Of a stretch of DNA of 64,000 nucleotides, positions 1-9,642 are shown one piece after another. Source of the DNA: Bdellovibrionales bacterium RIFOXYD12_FULL_39_22 (lineage in GTDB: Bacteria > Bdellovibrionota > Bacteriovoracia > Bacteriovoracales > Bacteriovoracaceae); contig MEQL01000039.1 in assembly GCA_001770205.1 (NCBI GenBank), positions 322,787-386,786 on the forward strand. Direction: 5' to 3'. Position 1 is the first letter of the stretch; each line of letters opens with the position of its first letter. The notes under the pieces were generated by a model. The model ran no database searches and was not told the origin of the DNA. It saw only the letters and a list, made by a program, of their open reading frames with translations. The translations under genes were made by a program, and so were the position numbers.

Positions 1-1
1 G

Positions 2-862
2 GCCCTTCCCCAATTAATAAATCCAACCTCCCGGCGGATTCACACAATCTTTAGTCTTAGCACGGCGGCCACCGGAAGACTTAGCTCTCTTCATCCTAAT
101 TTGCAAAATATTCCCGTTCGCACAGAAGAAGGACGAAAAATTCGCAAGGCCTTTATCGCCACTCCAGGAAAGCTTCTTCTCTCCGCCGATTACTCCCAAA
201 TTGAATTGCGTATTCTGGCGCACATGTCTGGTGATCCTAAAATGATACAGGCCTTTGCACACAACGAAGATATACATCGTCAAACCGCCGCAGAAATTTT
301 GGCAATTCCATTGGCCGCGGTGACTAAAGAGGAGCGCTCTCGCGCAAAGGCCGTCAACTTCGGCCTTATGTATGGCCAATCTTCTTTTGGATTAGCGCAA
401 GAATTAGGTATCTCGCGCAATGACGCTAAAGATTACATTATAAAATATTTTGAGCGTTTTGCGGGCGTGAAAACTTATCTTGACTCCCTTCGTGAATTTT
501 GTGAATCCCACGGCCATGCTCAAACCTTACAAGGCCGCAAGCGCTTCATTCCCGAAATTCATTCACAAAACCGCAATATTAAGCTTTTCGGTGAACGCAT
601 GGCCATTAACAGCCCTATTCAAGGAACGGCCGCTGATTTATTAAAAACTGCTATGATTAGGATAGAAGCAGAAATGAATCGCCTTCATATAAAATCTAAA
701 ATGCTTATCCAAGTTCACGATGAATTGATTTTTGAAGTCGAAGAGAGCGAACTTGGACAAATGAAGCAGATCGTTCGTGAAAAAATGGAAAATGCTGCGA
801 CATTAAAAGTACCTCTTAAAGTCGATATGAAAATTGGGGTTAATTGGTTTGATTTAAAATAA
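2..862 (+). CDS. polA: DNA polymerase I, C-terminal polymerase domain (5' end outside window)
   Basis: This is the last 286 codons of the family A polymerase that fills gaps during excision repair and Okazaki-fragment processing. The reading frame is open from base 2, so the gene starts upstream of the window. The TTG at 101 is internal to the coding sequence and is not a start. Visible motifs in order are TGRLSSLHPNLQNIPVR (template and dNTP binding), motif A DYSQIELR with the first catalytic Asp, the O-helix RSRAKAVNFGLMYG with its invariant Arg, Lys and Tyr, and motif C VHDE with the second catalytic Asp. The 5'-nuclease and 3'-5' exonuclease domains lie outside the window and cannot be judged. 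The gene ends 16 bases before a small membrane protein that has its own ribosome binding site. Identity is certain. Confidence 0.97.
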   Translation, partial: ALPQLINPTSRRIHTIFSLSTAATGRLSSLHPNLQNIPVRTEEGRKIRKAFIATPGKLLLSADYSQIELRILAHMSGDPKMIQAFAHNEDIHRQTAAEILAIPLAAVTKEERSRAKAVNFGLMYGQSSFGLAQELGISRNDAKDYIIKYFERFAGVKTYLDSLREFCESHGHAQTLQGRKRFIPEIHSQNRNIKLFGERMAINSPIQGTAADLLKTAMIRIEAEMNRLHIKSKMLIQVHDELIFEVEESELGQMKQIVREKMENAATLKVPLKVDMKIGVNWFDLK

Positions 863-878
863 TAACAAGGAGTATGAA

Positions 879-1265
879 ATGAAACAAAGTAAACTAACTA
901 CGGTTGTGAGCATTATTTTCGTTCTTTTGGTTTTCTCGATCATCACTGGTTTTTTCCCTGAGAACTCAACTTTTACTATAAATGGCACAGAAATTAACAA
1001 TCCTATTGTTAATTTCTTTGGTGGAATCGTAGGCCTAATAATTTCCACTGTTGTGCTTTTTTGTGTGGGGATTTTACTTCTTTTTATTTTTTCAGGACTT
1101 GGAGCTATCTTTCTTTCTGTCGGCCTTTTTATTATCGCGTTAATGGCAACTATTGCTCTTCCCTTTTTACTACCGATTATAGCTCCCTTGGCCATCCTTT
1201 TTGCTTTTTTATATTTCCAGCGGAAAAAGAACAAAAACGAACCATCTATTACCAATGCTGCATAA
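879..1265 (+). CDS. Small membrane protein of unknown function
   Basis: A 128-residue, very hydrophobic protein. Three stretches look membrane-spanning, at roughly residues 6-26, 44-68 and 73-105, followed by a basic tail (QRKKNKNE). A clear Shine-Dalgarno sequence (AAGGAG, about 866-871) precedes the ATG, which supports this start. It follows polA by 16 bases in the same direction and may be read through from it. I recognise no family, and the composition is so hydrophobic that distant similarity would be hard to trust. The opposite-strand frame over the same bases is a shadow. Confidence 0.7.
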   Translation: MKQSKLTTVVSIIFVLLVFSIITGFFPENSTFTINGTEINNPIVNFFGGIVGLIISTVVLFCVGILLLFIFSGLGAIFLSVGLFIIALMATIALPFLLPIIAPLAILFAFLYFQRKKNKNEPSITNAA

Positions 1266-1378
1266 ATTTATCTGGGTGTTGCCCCCCAATATAAAAAAAT
1301 CCTTTTCTAGATGATCCTGTATTTTCAGGCAATTACCTGTTGTAGATTTATCTTTAGAACTTTCTTTTTTTGTCACCC

Positions 1379-1406
1379 TTGACAATGATCCAAGCCATAT
1401 TAGATT
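1379..1406 (+). promoter_or_regulatory. Candidate housekeeping promoter for groES-groEL
   Basis: TTGACA at 1379-1384 matches the -35 consensus. With a 16-base spacer it faces TAGATT (1401-1406), a four-of-six -10 match. This would place transcription about 50 bases before the groES start. No CIRCE operator (TTAGCACTC-N9-GAGTGCTAA) is visible in 1266-1464, so HrcA-type control is not supported. I also see no convincing sigma-32 box. Confidence 0.45.
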
Positions 1407-1464
1407 GTTGCACGCTAAACAAACTAACAACGTCAACAGACTATTTTATAAACTGGAGGTTCAA

Positions 1465-1755
1465 ATGCAAGTACGACCATTACATGACAGAGTTCTAGTT
1501 AAGAGACTAGACGAAGAAACCAAAACCGCAGGCGGAATTATTATTCCTGACACTCACACCGAAAAACCATCTCAGGGCGAAGTTGTTGCCACCGGCAAAG
1601 GAAAAAAACTTGATGATGGCACCATTAGTAAAATGGATGTTAAAGAAGGTGACAGAATTCTTTTTGGCAAATATGCCGGAACAGAGGTGAAAGTTAACGG
1701 CAAAGAACTTCTGATAATGAAAGAAGATGACATCTTGGGAATCATAGAAAAATAG
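1465..1755 (+). CDS. groES: Co-chaperonin GroES
   Basis: A 96-residue 10-kDa chaperonin that caps the GroEL cavity in the cytoplasm. The start at 1465 is chosen because GGAGGT at 1455-1460 is correctly spaced and the protein then begins [14 protein letters not shown], as the family does; an upstream in-frame codon at 1405 would add 20 unrelated residues. The mobile loop ([19 protein letters not shown]) and the C-terminal ILGIIE are standard. groEL follows 46 bases downstream with its own ribosome binding site, so the two form an operon. Confidence 0.97.
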   Translation: MQVRPLHDRVLVKRLDEETKTAGGIIIPDTHTEKPSQGEVVATGKGKKLDDGTISKMDVKEGDRILFGKYAGTEVKVNGKELLIMKEDDILGIIEK

Positions 1756-1798
1756 TAAAAAAAATCGATAATCATAATATTAAAAAAATTAGGAGTAA

Positions 1799-3448
<1,650 letters not shown>

Positions 3449-3485
3449 TATCATTGCGCTGGCGCAACTCATTTGTAGATAAATT

Positions 3486-3522
3486 AAAAAAAGAGGGGGG
3501 GCGAATGCCCTCTCTCTTTTTT
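3486..3522 (+). terminator. Rho-independent terminator after groEL
   Basis: A GC-rich stem (left strand about 3491-3502, GAATloop at 3503-3506, right strand 3507-3518, including a few G-U pairs) is flanked by an A run on the left and a T run to 3522 on the right. It lies 40 bases after the groEL stop and closes the groESL operon. Confidence 0.85.
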
Positions 3523-3589
3523 ACAGGCCAGGGAAAATCAAAATACCATTTTCTGTTTTATTTCCTATTTTCGCTCTAGATATGTTTTG

Positions 3590-4036
3590 TTAACCATTTC
3601 CCCACTCAAAGCCTCGGCCATTTGTTATAACGTCATCACTTAACCACAGGCCATTGAGATATTCACCGTCAATGAAAACATCATATCTTCCATTGGGAAT
3701 TTGCGGTAAGTTTTCTCCTCGCTGTAAAAGGAAGCTTCCAGAATGTGCACCCACATCTGGCCTACAACTCGCCCTATATAGGGCCGTGCTTATCTCAATT
3801 TTTCCATGAATTTTGCCAATAGGTAGCAGCGTGATAATGCCGACTATTTTTAACTGACACTGCTCCGAGTATTTTTCTATTGTTTTAAAAGTAATGAGCA
3901 TTTTTTTTTGCTTCTGATCAATGAACTTAAAATTTGCGACATAGTGCTCCGAAGTGGCAGTTTGTGCTAGAGTACTCTGATTTGTCGCAAAAATAAAAAT
4001 TACTAGAAAAAAAAAGTAGGATGGTATTAGTTTCAT
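3590..4036 (-). CDS. Exported protein of unknown function
   Basis: A 148-residue protein with a typical signal peptide: a short basic start (MK), a hydrophobic core to about residue 18, and a likely cleavage after the Ala at about residue 24 (TLA-Q). The mature part contains two cysteines that could form a disulfide. AGGAG (minus strand, about 4042-4046) is well placed for the ATG at 4036. It lies 18 bases downstream of the TIGR02147 regulator on the same strand, so the two are probably co-transcribed. This makes it a candidate target or partner of that regulatory locus. No family is recognised. Confidence 0.7.
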   Translation of the reverse strand: MKLIPSYFFFLVIFIFATNQSTLAQTATSEHYVANFKFIDQKQKKMLITFKTIEKYSEQCQLKIVGIITLLPIGKIHGKIEISTALYRASCRPDVGAHSGSFLLQRGENLPQIPNGRYDVFIDGEYLNGLWLSDDVITNGRGFEWGNG

Positions 4037-4054
4037 AAAAAACTCCTGGATTGA

Positions 4055-4804
4055 TTAATGCTGTTTATCTAACGGAAACAGGCCGATCGTCAGGCAATAT
4101 AGCTCTTTTGCTTCTCCACTTTCAAGGTATTTGCAAATTTTTCTAGCATACTTACCCAACATTTCTTTTGCTTCTGATAACCGTTTAGGATCTATGGCCA
4201 TCGTGATATCACGAAATTCTCGCCGCTCAAGTGGATCATTTTCTATCGACTCTTTGGCCAAATCAAAGACCTGTTTACGATGAGTTCTAATGGCCGCGGA
4301 GGGTATGTCTGATAATGCCGAGACTGGTGGCGTAAGCCGCTTAATTTTATTTTTTTTGGTATCAATAGAGATTAGGCCTAAATTTATCAATCTGGTTATG
4401 GCCGCCTTGGCCTCCATATGCGAAATGCCGAGACGCTCAGCAATCCATTCGCCCGATGCTTTATGGCCTTGAATTGAGGCCATTTCTACTATAGCACTAT
4501 GATACCAGTCGACAATGGCGTTAAACTGGTCCTCTTTCAAGTGTACACGATTAAGCGCTTCTAAATCTCCACGTTTTTTATCATTCAAAAGAGTGGCCGC
4601 CTCGGCCGGCGAAATTGCCAATCGCTCAACTATTTTCTTTACATTTTTGGCAGACAAGGTTCGTTTCATGGCCAGGCAATCTGAAAGCGAGGCGATTCCA
4701 ATTCCTAGAAATTTTCCGTAGGCGCGTAGTGAGTAGGCAGGATTTTTAATTTTCCGCTTAAGATATTCTGTCTCTAAAATTCTTTTAACAATTTCTTCTC
4801 TCAT
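4055..4804 (-). CDS. TIGR02147/DUF4423-family transcriptional regulator
   Basis: A 249-residue cytoplasmic regulator. TIGR02147 proteins are described mainly from Fibrobacter and Bdellovibrio. The N-terminal part (NPAYSLRAYGKFLGI) is a helix-turn-helix, the middle (WIAERLGISHMEAKAAITRL) looks like a winged-helix segment, and the C-terminus ends LTIGLFPLDKQH, the usual ending of the family. The ATG at 4804 is preferred over the in-frame GTG at 4810: no Shine-Dalgarno is visible, and a promoter is spaced so that transcription would begin at the A of this ATG, giving a leaderless mRNA. A perfect palindrome covers the -10 element, which suggests autorepression. It is divergent from an exported protein at 4987 and upstream of another at 4036. 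The family assignment is strong. The regulated genes are inferred from context. Confidence 0.88.
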   Translation of the reverse strand: MREEIVKRILETEYLKRKIKNPAYSLRAYGKFLGIGIASLSDCLAMKRTLSAKNVKKIVERLAISPAEAATLLNDKKRGDLEALNRVHLKEDQFNAIVDWYHSAIVEMASIQGHKASGEWIAERLGISHMEAKAAITRLINLGLISIDTKKNKIKRLTPPVSALSDIPSAAIRTHRKQVFDLAKESIENDPLERREFRDITMAIDPKRLSEAKEMLGKYARKICKYLESGEAKELYCLTIGLFPLDKQH

Positions 4805-4809
4805 GGCCA

Positions 4810-4824
4810 CTAGATACTATCTAG
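4810..4824. promoter_or_regulatory. Perfect 15-nt palindrome, candidate autoregulatory operator
   Basis: CTAGATA-C-TATCTAG is a perfect inverted repeat with 7-base arms around a single central base. It completely covers the predicted -10 box of the regulator gene, the usual place for a repressor site. Binding by the adjacent regulator is an inference. Confidence 0.55.
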
Positions 4825-4839
4825 GGAAAGTGGCGTCAA
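4811..4839 (-). promoter_or_regulatory. Promoter of the TIGR02147 regulator, predicted leaderless
   Basis: On the minus strand TTGACG (4839-4834) and TATCTA (4816-4811) are separated by exactly 17 bases. Six bases then precede the ATG at 4804, so the expected transcription start coincides with the start codon. Confidence 0.6.
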
Positions 4840-4887
4840 TGGCCTGAAGTGATGTTTATGTGTGTAAATGCTCCGTTTTTTTGTCGG

Positions 4888-4920
4888 ATCAAAATCGGAT
4901 CATAGCGATCCGATTTTGAT
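4888..4920. repeat. Perfect 14-bp inverted repeat between divergent genes
   Basis: Arms ATCAAAATCGGATC (4888-4901) and GATCCGATTTTGAT (4907-4920) are perfectly complementary around the 5-base centre ATAGC. No T run follows on either strand, and the element lies between two divergent promoters, so a terminator is unlikely. Its right end touches the -35 box of the exported-protein gene at 4987, which suits an activator or repressor site. The core GGATC also occurs as direct copies. Confidence 0.7.
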
Positions 4921-4948
4921 TGATTGCTCCGAAGGTTTGAAATATAAA
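4920..4948 (+). promoter_or_regulatory. Promoter for the exported protein at 4987
   Basis: TTGATT (4920-4925), a 17-base spacer and TATAAA (4943-4948) form a good sigma-70 type promoter. Transcription would start near 4955. The -35 box abuts the 14-bp inverted repeat. Confidence 0.6.
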
Positions 4949-4986
4949 GTCGCCGTGCAAACAAACCAACAACAAGGAGATTTGTT

Positions 4987-5439
4987 ATGAAAAATTTTAT
5001 TCTGATTGCAACTACCACCCTTTTGTCCTTTTACTCTTGGGCCGCTGCCGATTCCAATTTAGTTAAGCAATATGCTTGTTCCTTAAATCGCTCAAATTTT
5101 TTGATTATAACAATTATTGACGCTGGATCTAGCCGCCTTGATGTTATGCTACAGACAAAATTTTGGGCCATGGCAAATTTAAATCACATTACGACTCTCA
5201 AAAATGTAGAATTCATTAATTACGGTGACAGCACAATTATTTTATCTGACCTTGACCGTAGTGGATATTTTTTTGCTCACCTTGATGAGCAAGATGGTAG
5301 TGATACCATTTGTGGCCATCTCGACATCAACCTGTTTGGTATCGGCGGGGATCTATCATCCCCAAGCAAAAGCAATGGGATAAATACAGATGGAATGCGC
5401 GAAGTCCATTGTTCTTGGCAATATATTGTTTCACAATAG
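4987..5439 (+). CDS. Exported protein of unknown function
   Basis: A 150-residue protein with a signal peptide (MKNFILIATTTLLSFYSWAA, cleavage likely after Ala 20 or 21). The mature domain has three cysteines, one near each end and one central. AAGGAG at about 4974-4979 precedes the ATG. It is transcribed divergently from the TIGR02147 regulator across a region holding two inverted repeats, so control by that regulator is likely. No family is recognised. A 20-nt hairpin-forming repeat follows 31 bases after the stop. Confidence 0.75.
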   Translation: MKNFILIATTTLLSFYSWAAADSNLVKQYACSLNRSNFLIITIIDAGSSRLDVMLQTKFWAMANLNHITTLKNVEFINYGDSTIILSDLDRSGYFFAHLDEQDGSDTICGHLDINLFGIGGDLSSPSKSNGINTDGMREVHCSWQYIVSQ

Positions 5440-5470
5440 TTGGCATGTGATTTCAAAATGTTTAATTGAG

Positions 5471-5490
5471 ATGCCCACAACTGTGGGCAT
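5471..5490. repeat. Perfect 9-bp inverted repeat after the exported-protein gene
   Basis: ATGCCCACA-AC-TGTGGGCAT is a strong hairpin beginning 31 bases after the preceding stop codon. No T run follows, so it is not a classic intrinsic terminator. It could protect the 3' end of the mRNA, act with Rho, or be an operator for the lipoprotein gene downstream. Confidence 0.5.
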
Positions 5491-5579
5491 ACTTCGCCTC
5501 TGATAAAATTTCATTTCCCCATTTAACCTCCTATAAACACTCTCTGTGCCATTCTTAAGATAATGTTTTAGCAAACGAC

Positions 5580-5588
5580 TGATATAAT
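5580..5588 (+). promoter_or_regulatory. Extended -10 promoter for the lipoprotein at 5640
   Basis: TGATATAAT is a perfect extended -10 (TG-N-TATAAT). No good -35 sits upstream, which is usual for extended -10 promoters. The leader would be about 45 bases long. Confidence 0.5.
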
Positions 5589-5639
5589 TTTGAATTATCA
5601 GAAATCTGCATTTTTTGGTAGACAGCCGAGGAGGGCCTT

Positions 5640-6680
5640 ATGTTTTTAGTCATATTTAGAAAGTTTGTTTTTTGTACTGCTTTATCGCTGCTTCTTTTTT
5701 CTTGTGTGGCAGATGTTAAAATCGGAGACAGCGAGGAGAATCTAGAAAATAACAACGTAAATGACGAAAATCCAGATTATAGAAAGTCACCAGATGAGCG
5801 AATGGTAATTGGCCACCAATATACTAATATTCACAATATTCCGGCCGAATGGATTGTGGCCGCCCAGGCCAATTTACACATCGTTTATAATCATACCTCT
5901 CATGGAAGCCAGCTAATTTCAGGAATGAATGCACTGGAAGGTTTTCCGGCGTTTTCAGGGCAATACTCCTGGGACGATGCCGGCAGAGAAGGTTCGGGCA
6001 TAGATCTGGATGATTTGGGAATTCCTGGCGCCGCAGATTTAAGTCAGGGTGATTCAGAAGACGCTAATGGAGATACTCCTTGGGCAATAGGAGCAAGAAC
6101 CTTACTAAACAATCCTGCAAACTATCATATTAACGTCGTTATGTGGTCATGGTGTAACATAGCAGGACATAATATCCCTCGCTATTTACGAAATATGGAA
6201 AAGTTAATTGCAGAGTACGGAGTCGGAGGAACAAATCCACGATCCGCACAACACCCAGTGGTTTTTGTATTTATGACAGGACATGCTAACAGTGGTGGGC
6301 CCAATGATAGTTCTGATAGTCAAAATCGATTGATTCGAGAGCATGTCGCTGCACATAATCGCGTGCTGTTTGATTTTGCCGATATTGAAAACTATGATCC
6401 CGATGATAACTATTTTCTCTCTTTAAATGTGCAAGATGATCTCGCTTATAATCTTCATGGGGTAGGCGATGCTAACTGGGCCACCGATTATCTGGCGCGC
6501 AATCCAAACTCTGAAGAAGATTTTTTAGTTCATGGAACAGAGGGGTATACTCCAATTAGTAGTTGTGCCCATTCTCCAGAGGCCGGAGGAAATCATGACG
6601 CAAAATTAAATTGTATTCTAAAGGGCAAGGCCGCTTGGTCACTTTTTGCAAGGATTGCAGGATGGGATGGTGTGCCGTGA
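5640..6680 (+). CDS. Lipoprotein of unknown function
   Basis: A 346-residue protein whose N-terminus has a hydrophobic core ending LLLFSC, a plausible lipobox with Cys 22 as the lipidated residue, followed by an acidic, Asn-rich linker. The folded part contains conserved-looking short motifs (NHTSHGSQL, MWSWC, FMTGHA, FDFADIENYDP) that remind me of Ser/His/Asp hydrolases of the SGNH type, but I cannot assign a family. GAGGAGG at about 5628-5634 sets the ATG at 5640. It stands alone, with its own extended -10 promoter and no co-directional neighbour within 280 bases. It is probably anchored in a membrane and exposed to the periplasm or cell surface. Confidence 0.75.
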   Translation: MFLVIFRKFVFCTALSLLLFSCVADVKIGDSEENLENNNVNDENPDYRKSPDERMVIGHQYTNIHNIPAEWIVAAQANLHIVYNHTSHGSQLISGMNALEGFPAFSGQYSWDDAGREGSGIDLDDLGIPGAADLSQGDSEDANGDTPWAIGARTLLNNPANYHINVVMWSWCNIAGHNIPRYLRNMEKLIAEYGVGGTNPRSAQHPVVFVFMTGHANSGGPNDSSDSQNRLIREHVAAHNRVLFDFADIENYDPDDNYFLSLNVQDDLAYNLHGVGDANWATDYLARNPNSEEDFLVHGTEGYTPISSCAHSPEAGGNHDAKLNCILKGKAAWSLFARIAGWDGVP

Positions 6681-6932
6681 GAAAAAGCAGTTGTTTCCGT
6701 AGTTTTACTTTTAATATGAATTTTAATTCCAAAATCAAATAGGGATTTTTCAAGATCTAAAGTTAACTATGTATATAATATACGACTGTTTTTTTGAGAT
6801 ATTCTAAACCATATTAACATCTGTGGCCTTTAAACTGGCCAAGATCGGTTTGAGGTTTATACAAAAAGATATGTCTTGCGTGCGAATAAATTTAAACTCA
6901 TTGGCAAAACCCCCTTTAAAAAATTAACTTCG

Positions 6933-6961
6933 TTGACCATACATTAAAAAAGGCGTACAAT
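6933..6961 (+). promoter_or_regulatory. Promoter of the AAA ATPase gene, predicted leaderless
   Basis: TTGACC (6933-6938), a 17-base spacer and TACAAT (6956-6961) make a near-ideal promoter. The ATG at 6970 lies 8 bases after the -10 box, so transcription should start at or next to the start codon. No usable Shine-Dalgarno precedes it. I see nothing else in the intergenic stretch 6681-6932. Confidence 0.65.
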
Positions 6962-6969
6962 TTTAAGGC

Positions 6970-8130
6970 ATGATTAAAAGAATGCTAAGACCCTCAAAAT
7001 TAAAGAGTTTTTTCTTATTTGGCGCTCGAGGAACGGGCAAAACGACTCTTTTAAAACAACTTTTTGGCGAAAATGACTGTTTTTATCTCAATTTATTAGA
7101 CACAGAGTATGAAGAAAGACTATCTGCGTCGCCTCAACTCCTAGAGAAAATAATAGACGAAAGTGTTATAAAAAAAAAAATAAAATACATAATTATCGAC
7201 GAAATTCAAAAAGTTCCAAAACTATTAGACATTGTTCATCACCAAGTTGAAGTGAATGGTTTAGTTTTCGCTTTAACAGGGTCATCGGCGCGCAAACTAA
7301 AAAGGGGAGGCGCAAATCTTTTGGCCGGCCGAGCACTTACGAATCATCTTTTCCCATTTACATCAACAGAATTGGGCGATCAGTTTGATCTTAACTCCGC
7401 GCTAGCTTATGGCACCCTTCCCTCGATTTTCAATATGCCGCTTGAACTCCGCGCAGATTATTTGCGATCGTATGCTGAGACATATCTTAAAGAAGAAATT
7501 ATTATCGAGCAGATAATCAGAAAAATTCCACCATTTAGACATTTTTTGCAAGTGGCCGCACAATCAAATACAAAAATAATAAATTATTCTAAAATTGCAA
7601 GGGATGTTAAATCAGATGTTCCTACGGTACAAAACTATTTTCAGATATTAGAAGACACGTTGGTTGGTTTTATGTTGCCAGCATTTGACACATCAGTCAG
7701 GAAGCGTATGCGCAAAGCGCCGAAATTTTATTTCTTTGATTGTGGTGTTCAAAGTGCCCTGTCTAAACTGCTAAACGTAACGCTAGTGCCATCTACATCG
7801 CTATACGGTGAGCGATTCGAACAATTTGTGATCAATGAAATTAGATATCACGCAATATATAAGAAATTAGACTGGGAGTTTTCATATTTTGCGACAAAGG
7901 ATCAATTAGAAATTGATCTCGTAGTTGATCGGCCAGGAATGCCACGGGCGTTTATCGAAATTAAATCGACATCAACCGTCCAAGCAGAACATCTTCGCCA
8001 TCTACACAGAATAAAAAAAGATATACCCAGTGCTGAATATTATGTTTTTTCACAGGACACCATTATTAGAAATGAAGGTGGTATATCATGCTTTCCTTGG
8101 CAACGGGGCCTGCGAGAAATTGGACTTTAA
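6970..8130 (+). CDS. AAA_14 / DUF4143 ATPase
   Basis: A 386-residue protein of the widespread AAA_14-DUF4143 family. The N-terminal P-loop domain has Walker A GARGTGKTT (about residues 18-26) and Walker B YIIIDEIQKVP (about 73-83). The C-terminal DUF4143 region has GERFEQFVINEI and an ELEVD-type nuclease-like segment (LEIDLVVDRP...AFIEIKS). Members are common in genomic islands of bacteria and archaea. Their function is not settled, and roles in defence or mobile-element biology have been suggested. It has its own promoter and unrelated neighbours, which fits horizontal acquisition. The family is certain and the biological role unknown. Confidence 0.9.
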   Translation: MIKRMLRPSKLKSFFLFGARGTGKTTLLKQLFGENDCFYLNLLDTEYEERLSASPQLLEKIIDESVIKKKIKYIIIDEIQKVPKLLDIVHHQVEVNGLVFALTGSSARKLKRGGANLLAGRALTNHLFPFTSTELGDQFDLNSALAYGTLPSIFNMPLELRADYLRSYAETYLKEEIIIEQIIRKIPPFRHFLQVAAQSNTKIINYSKIARDVKSDVPTVQNYFQILEDTLVGFMLPAFDTSVRKRMRKAPKFYFFDCGVQSALSKLLNVTLVPSTSLYGERFEQFVINEIRYHAIYKKLDWEFSYFATKDQLEIDLVVDRPGMPRAFIEIKSTSTVQAEHLRHLHRIKKDIPSAEYYVFSQDTIIRNEGGISCFPWQRGLREIGL

Positions 8131-8380
8131 TTGCCAGCGTTGCTCTTATTATTAAGGCCTTTGTTAAAATAAGTGATGTTGGTTTTAAATAATCGGGGGT
8201 TTCGTATATGCTGTCACAGTATATTCGTAATAACATTATTGGTATATCCGCCACCAAATTAGCAAACAACACAATCTCTGTGTTTGGAATAGTAAACTCA
8301 AAAATCAAAAGATTATAATTTGGGCGCACAATTATCATGTTTTAAAAGATTATTCGGAAGTTTCTACAAAATACGACAAA

Positions 8381-8752
8381 ATGAATGTCGGTAATCTAAT
8401 GGGAGAAATTTTATCTAGACGCTTGTCAAAAAAAATGTACTCAATTGGGCTTTGCTCATACTCTGGTAAATTTATGCCCGAAGCCTGTTTTGGAAATTAC
8501 AAGAAAGAACAGGCCGTAAAAAAACCAAACCTAAAAAGTATCAAAAACGCAGTCGCCAAACACAACAACTCATTTGCACTGTTACCGTTAAGGGATGTGT
8601 TGAACGAGCGTAGATTTATTGCTTCGGCGCTGTTTCATAATCATCCACAGAAAGCAATATGGGGACGAATTTATGACGCTATTTTTTTTATAAAAAAGAT
8701 GAAAGGCCTTTCACGATGTTCGGCAGTGGAGCGCCTTCATGAAAAAGTCTAA
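8381..8752 (+). CDS. Doubtful small ORF, unknown
   Basis: A 123-codon frame with no convincing Shine-Dalgarno and no family I recognise; the product is basic with four cysteines. The preceding stretch 8131-8380 holds only very short frames (for example 36 codons from about 8208) and nothing I can name. The segment between the AAA ATPase and cmoB looks like decayed accessory DNA, and this frame may be a remnant. It ends 11 bases before the converging cmoB stop. Confidence 0.3.
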   Translation: MNVGNLMGEILSRRLSKKMYSIGLCSYSGKFMPEACFGNYKKEQAVKKPNLKSIKNAVAKHNNSFALLPLRDVLNERRFIASALFHNHPQKAIWGRIYDAIFFIKKMKGLSRCSAVERLHEKV

Positions 8753-8763
8753 CATATTTATCC

Positions 8764-9642
8764 CTATATTCGGCGTTTTACTTTTAAAGCAAAACGCCGA
8801 GGTGCGGGAAATCCCTCAATGGTAAGAGAGCGATCTTGTGGATTTAAAAAATCATCAAGGGATTGAAATGGCGGCGGACACCAGGCCGTTGTTCGCTGCT
8901 CTTCATTCGTTAACAACGAATCAGAAATTACCTCGATTTCTTTAAACTTTGCCTTATGCGCCCAATTTATCAAGCAAGAAAGAGTGGGAATAAACCAAAC
9001 GTTACGCATGTTCGCATAGCGATCGGGAGGAAAAAGGGCGTGAGGCGCTTCTCCGGGAATGCCGATTGATTCAATAATGGCAACACCACCAGGTTGTAGG
9101 GCACGATTAATGTCTTCTAGTTGCGCAATGGGATGACGATGATGATAGATGATTCCCATTGAAAAAATTAAATCAAATTTTTCTTTAAAATTTTTAAGAT
9201 GCTCAATTCCCCAAGCTTCAAAGGAGGTATTGGGAAGCTTGGCATATTTGTTTAGTAGAGTAAATTGTGCTTGGTAGAGCGGGAATGGATCAATCCCTAA
9301 AAGTAATCGCGGATGTTGTTGGGCCATCTGAAAAAGATAGTGGCCATTGTTGCATCCTATATCCAAAACTGCCTTGTCACAAATCGTCGGTAAATGGCCA
9401 GCAATCCTCTCCCATTTTTTATCTGAGCGCCACTCGGCATCTATAAAAATGTCAAATAAATTAAAGGGCCCCTTTCTCCAGGGAATAAGGTCCTTGCACA
9501 AGGAGTGTAGCAATTCATGTTGAGAGGTAGACAAATCAGTACGCTGGCCAATTTCTACTACGCCACTGTTTATTGTCACCGAAACTTGGGCCTCGTGGGC
9601 CAACTCCGGAAGTTGCGCCAAAATTTGAGAATACTTATTCAT
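8764..9642 (-). CDS. cmoB: tRNA U34 carboxymethyltransferase CmoB
   Basis: Transfers the carboxymethyl group of carboxy-S-adenosylmethionine to 5-hydroxyuridine at tRNA position 34, giving the cmo5U wobble base that lets one tRNA read all four codons of a box. Visible are the CmoB signature KGPF (about 57-60), EWRSD (about 70-74) and the SAM-binding loop DIGCNNGH (about 94-101). The length of 292 residues is somewhat shorter than E. coli CmoB, mainly at the N-terminus. The ATG at 9642 shares one base with the TGA of cmoA (GTGATG), so the two are translationally coupled; an in-frame GTG three bases earlier is less likely. Substrate comes from the upstream gene. Confidence 0.92.
   Translation of the reverse strand: MNKYSQILAQLPELAHEAQVSVTINSGVVEIGQRTDLSTSQHELLHSLCKDLIPWRKGPFNLFDIFIDAEWRSDKKWERIAGHLPTICDKAVLDIGCNNGHYLFQMAQQHPRLLLGIDPFPLYQAQFTLLNKYAKLPNTSFEAWGIEHLKNFKEKFDLIFSMGIIYHHRHPIAQLEDINRALQPGGVAIIESIGIPGEAPHALFPPDRYANMRNVWFIPTLSCLINWAHKAKFKEIEVISDSLLTNEEQRTTAWCPPPFQSLDDFLNPQDRSLTIEGFPAPRRFALKVKRRI

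Noticed and set aside
101-103. TTG at 101 as a gene start
   Set aside because: The frame stays open to the window edge and the upstream residues are conserved PolA sequence.
1266-1464. Possible CIRCE or sigma-32 control of groESL
   Set aside because: No TTAGCACTC inverted repeat and no correctly spaced heat-shock boxes; only a housekeeping-type promoter is visible.
4888-4920. The 14-bp inverted repeat as a bidirectional terminator
   Set aside because: It lies between divergent promoters, with no T run on either side.
8066-8338. Minus-strand 90-codon frame across the end of the AAA ATPase gene
   Set aside because: It overlaps the conserved DUF4143 coding end, has no ribosome site and no recognisable product; a shadow frame.
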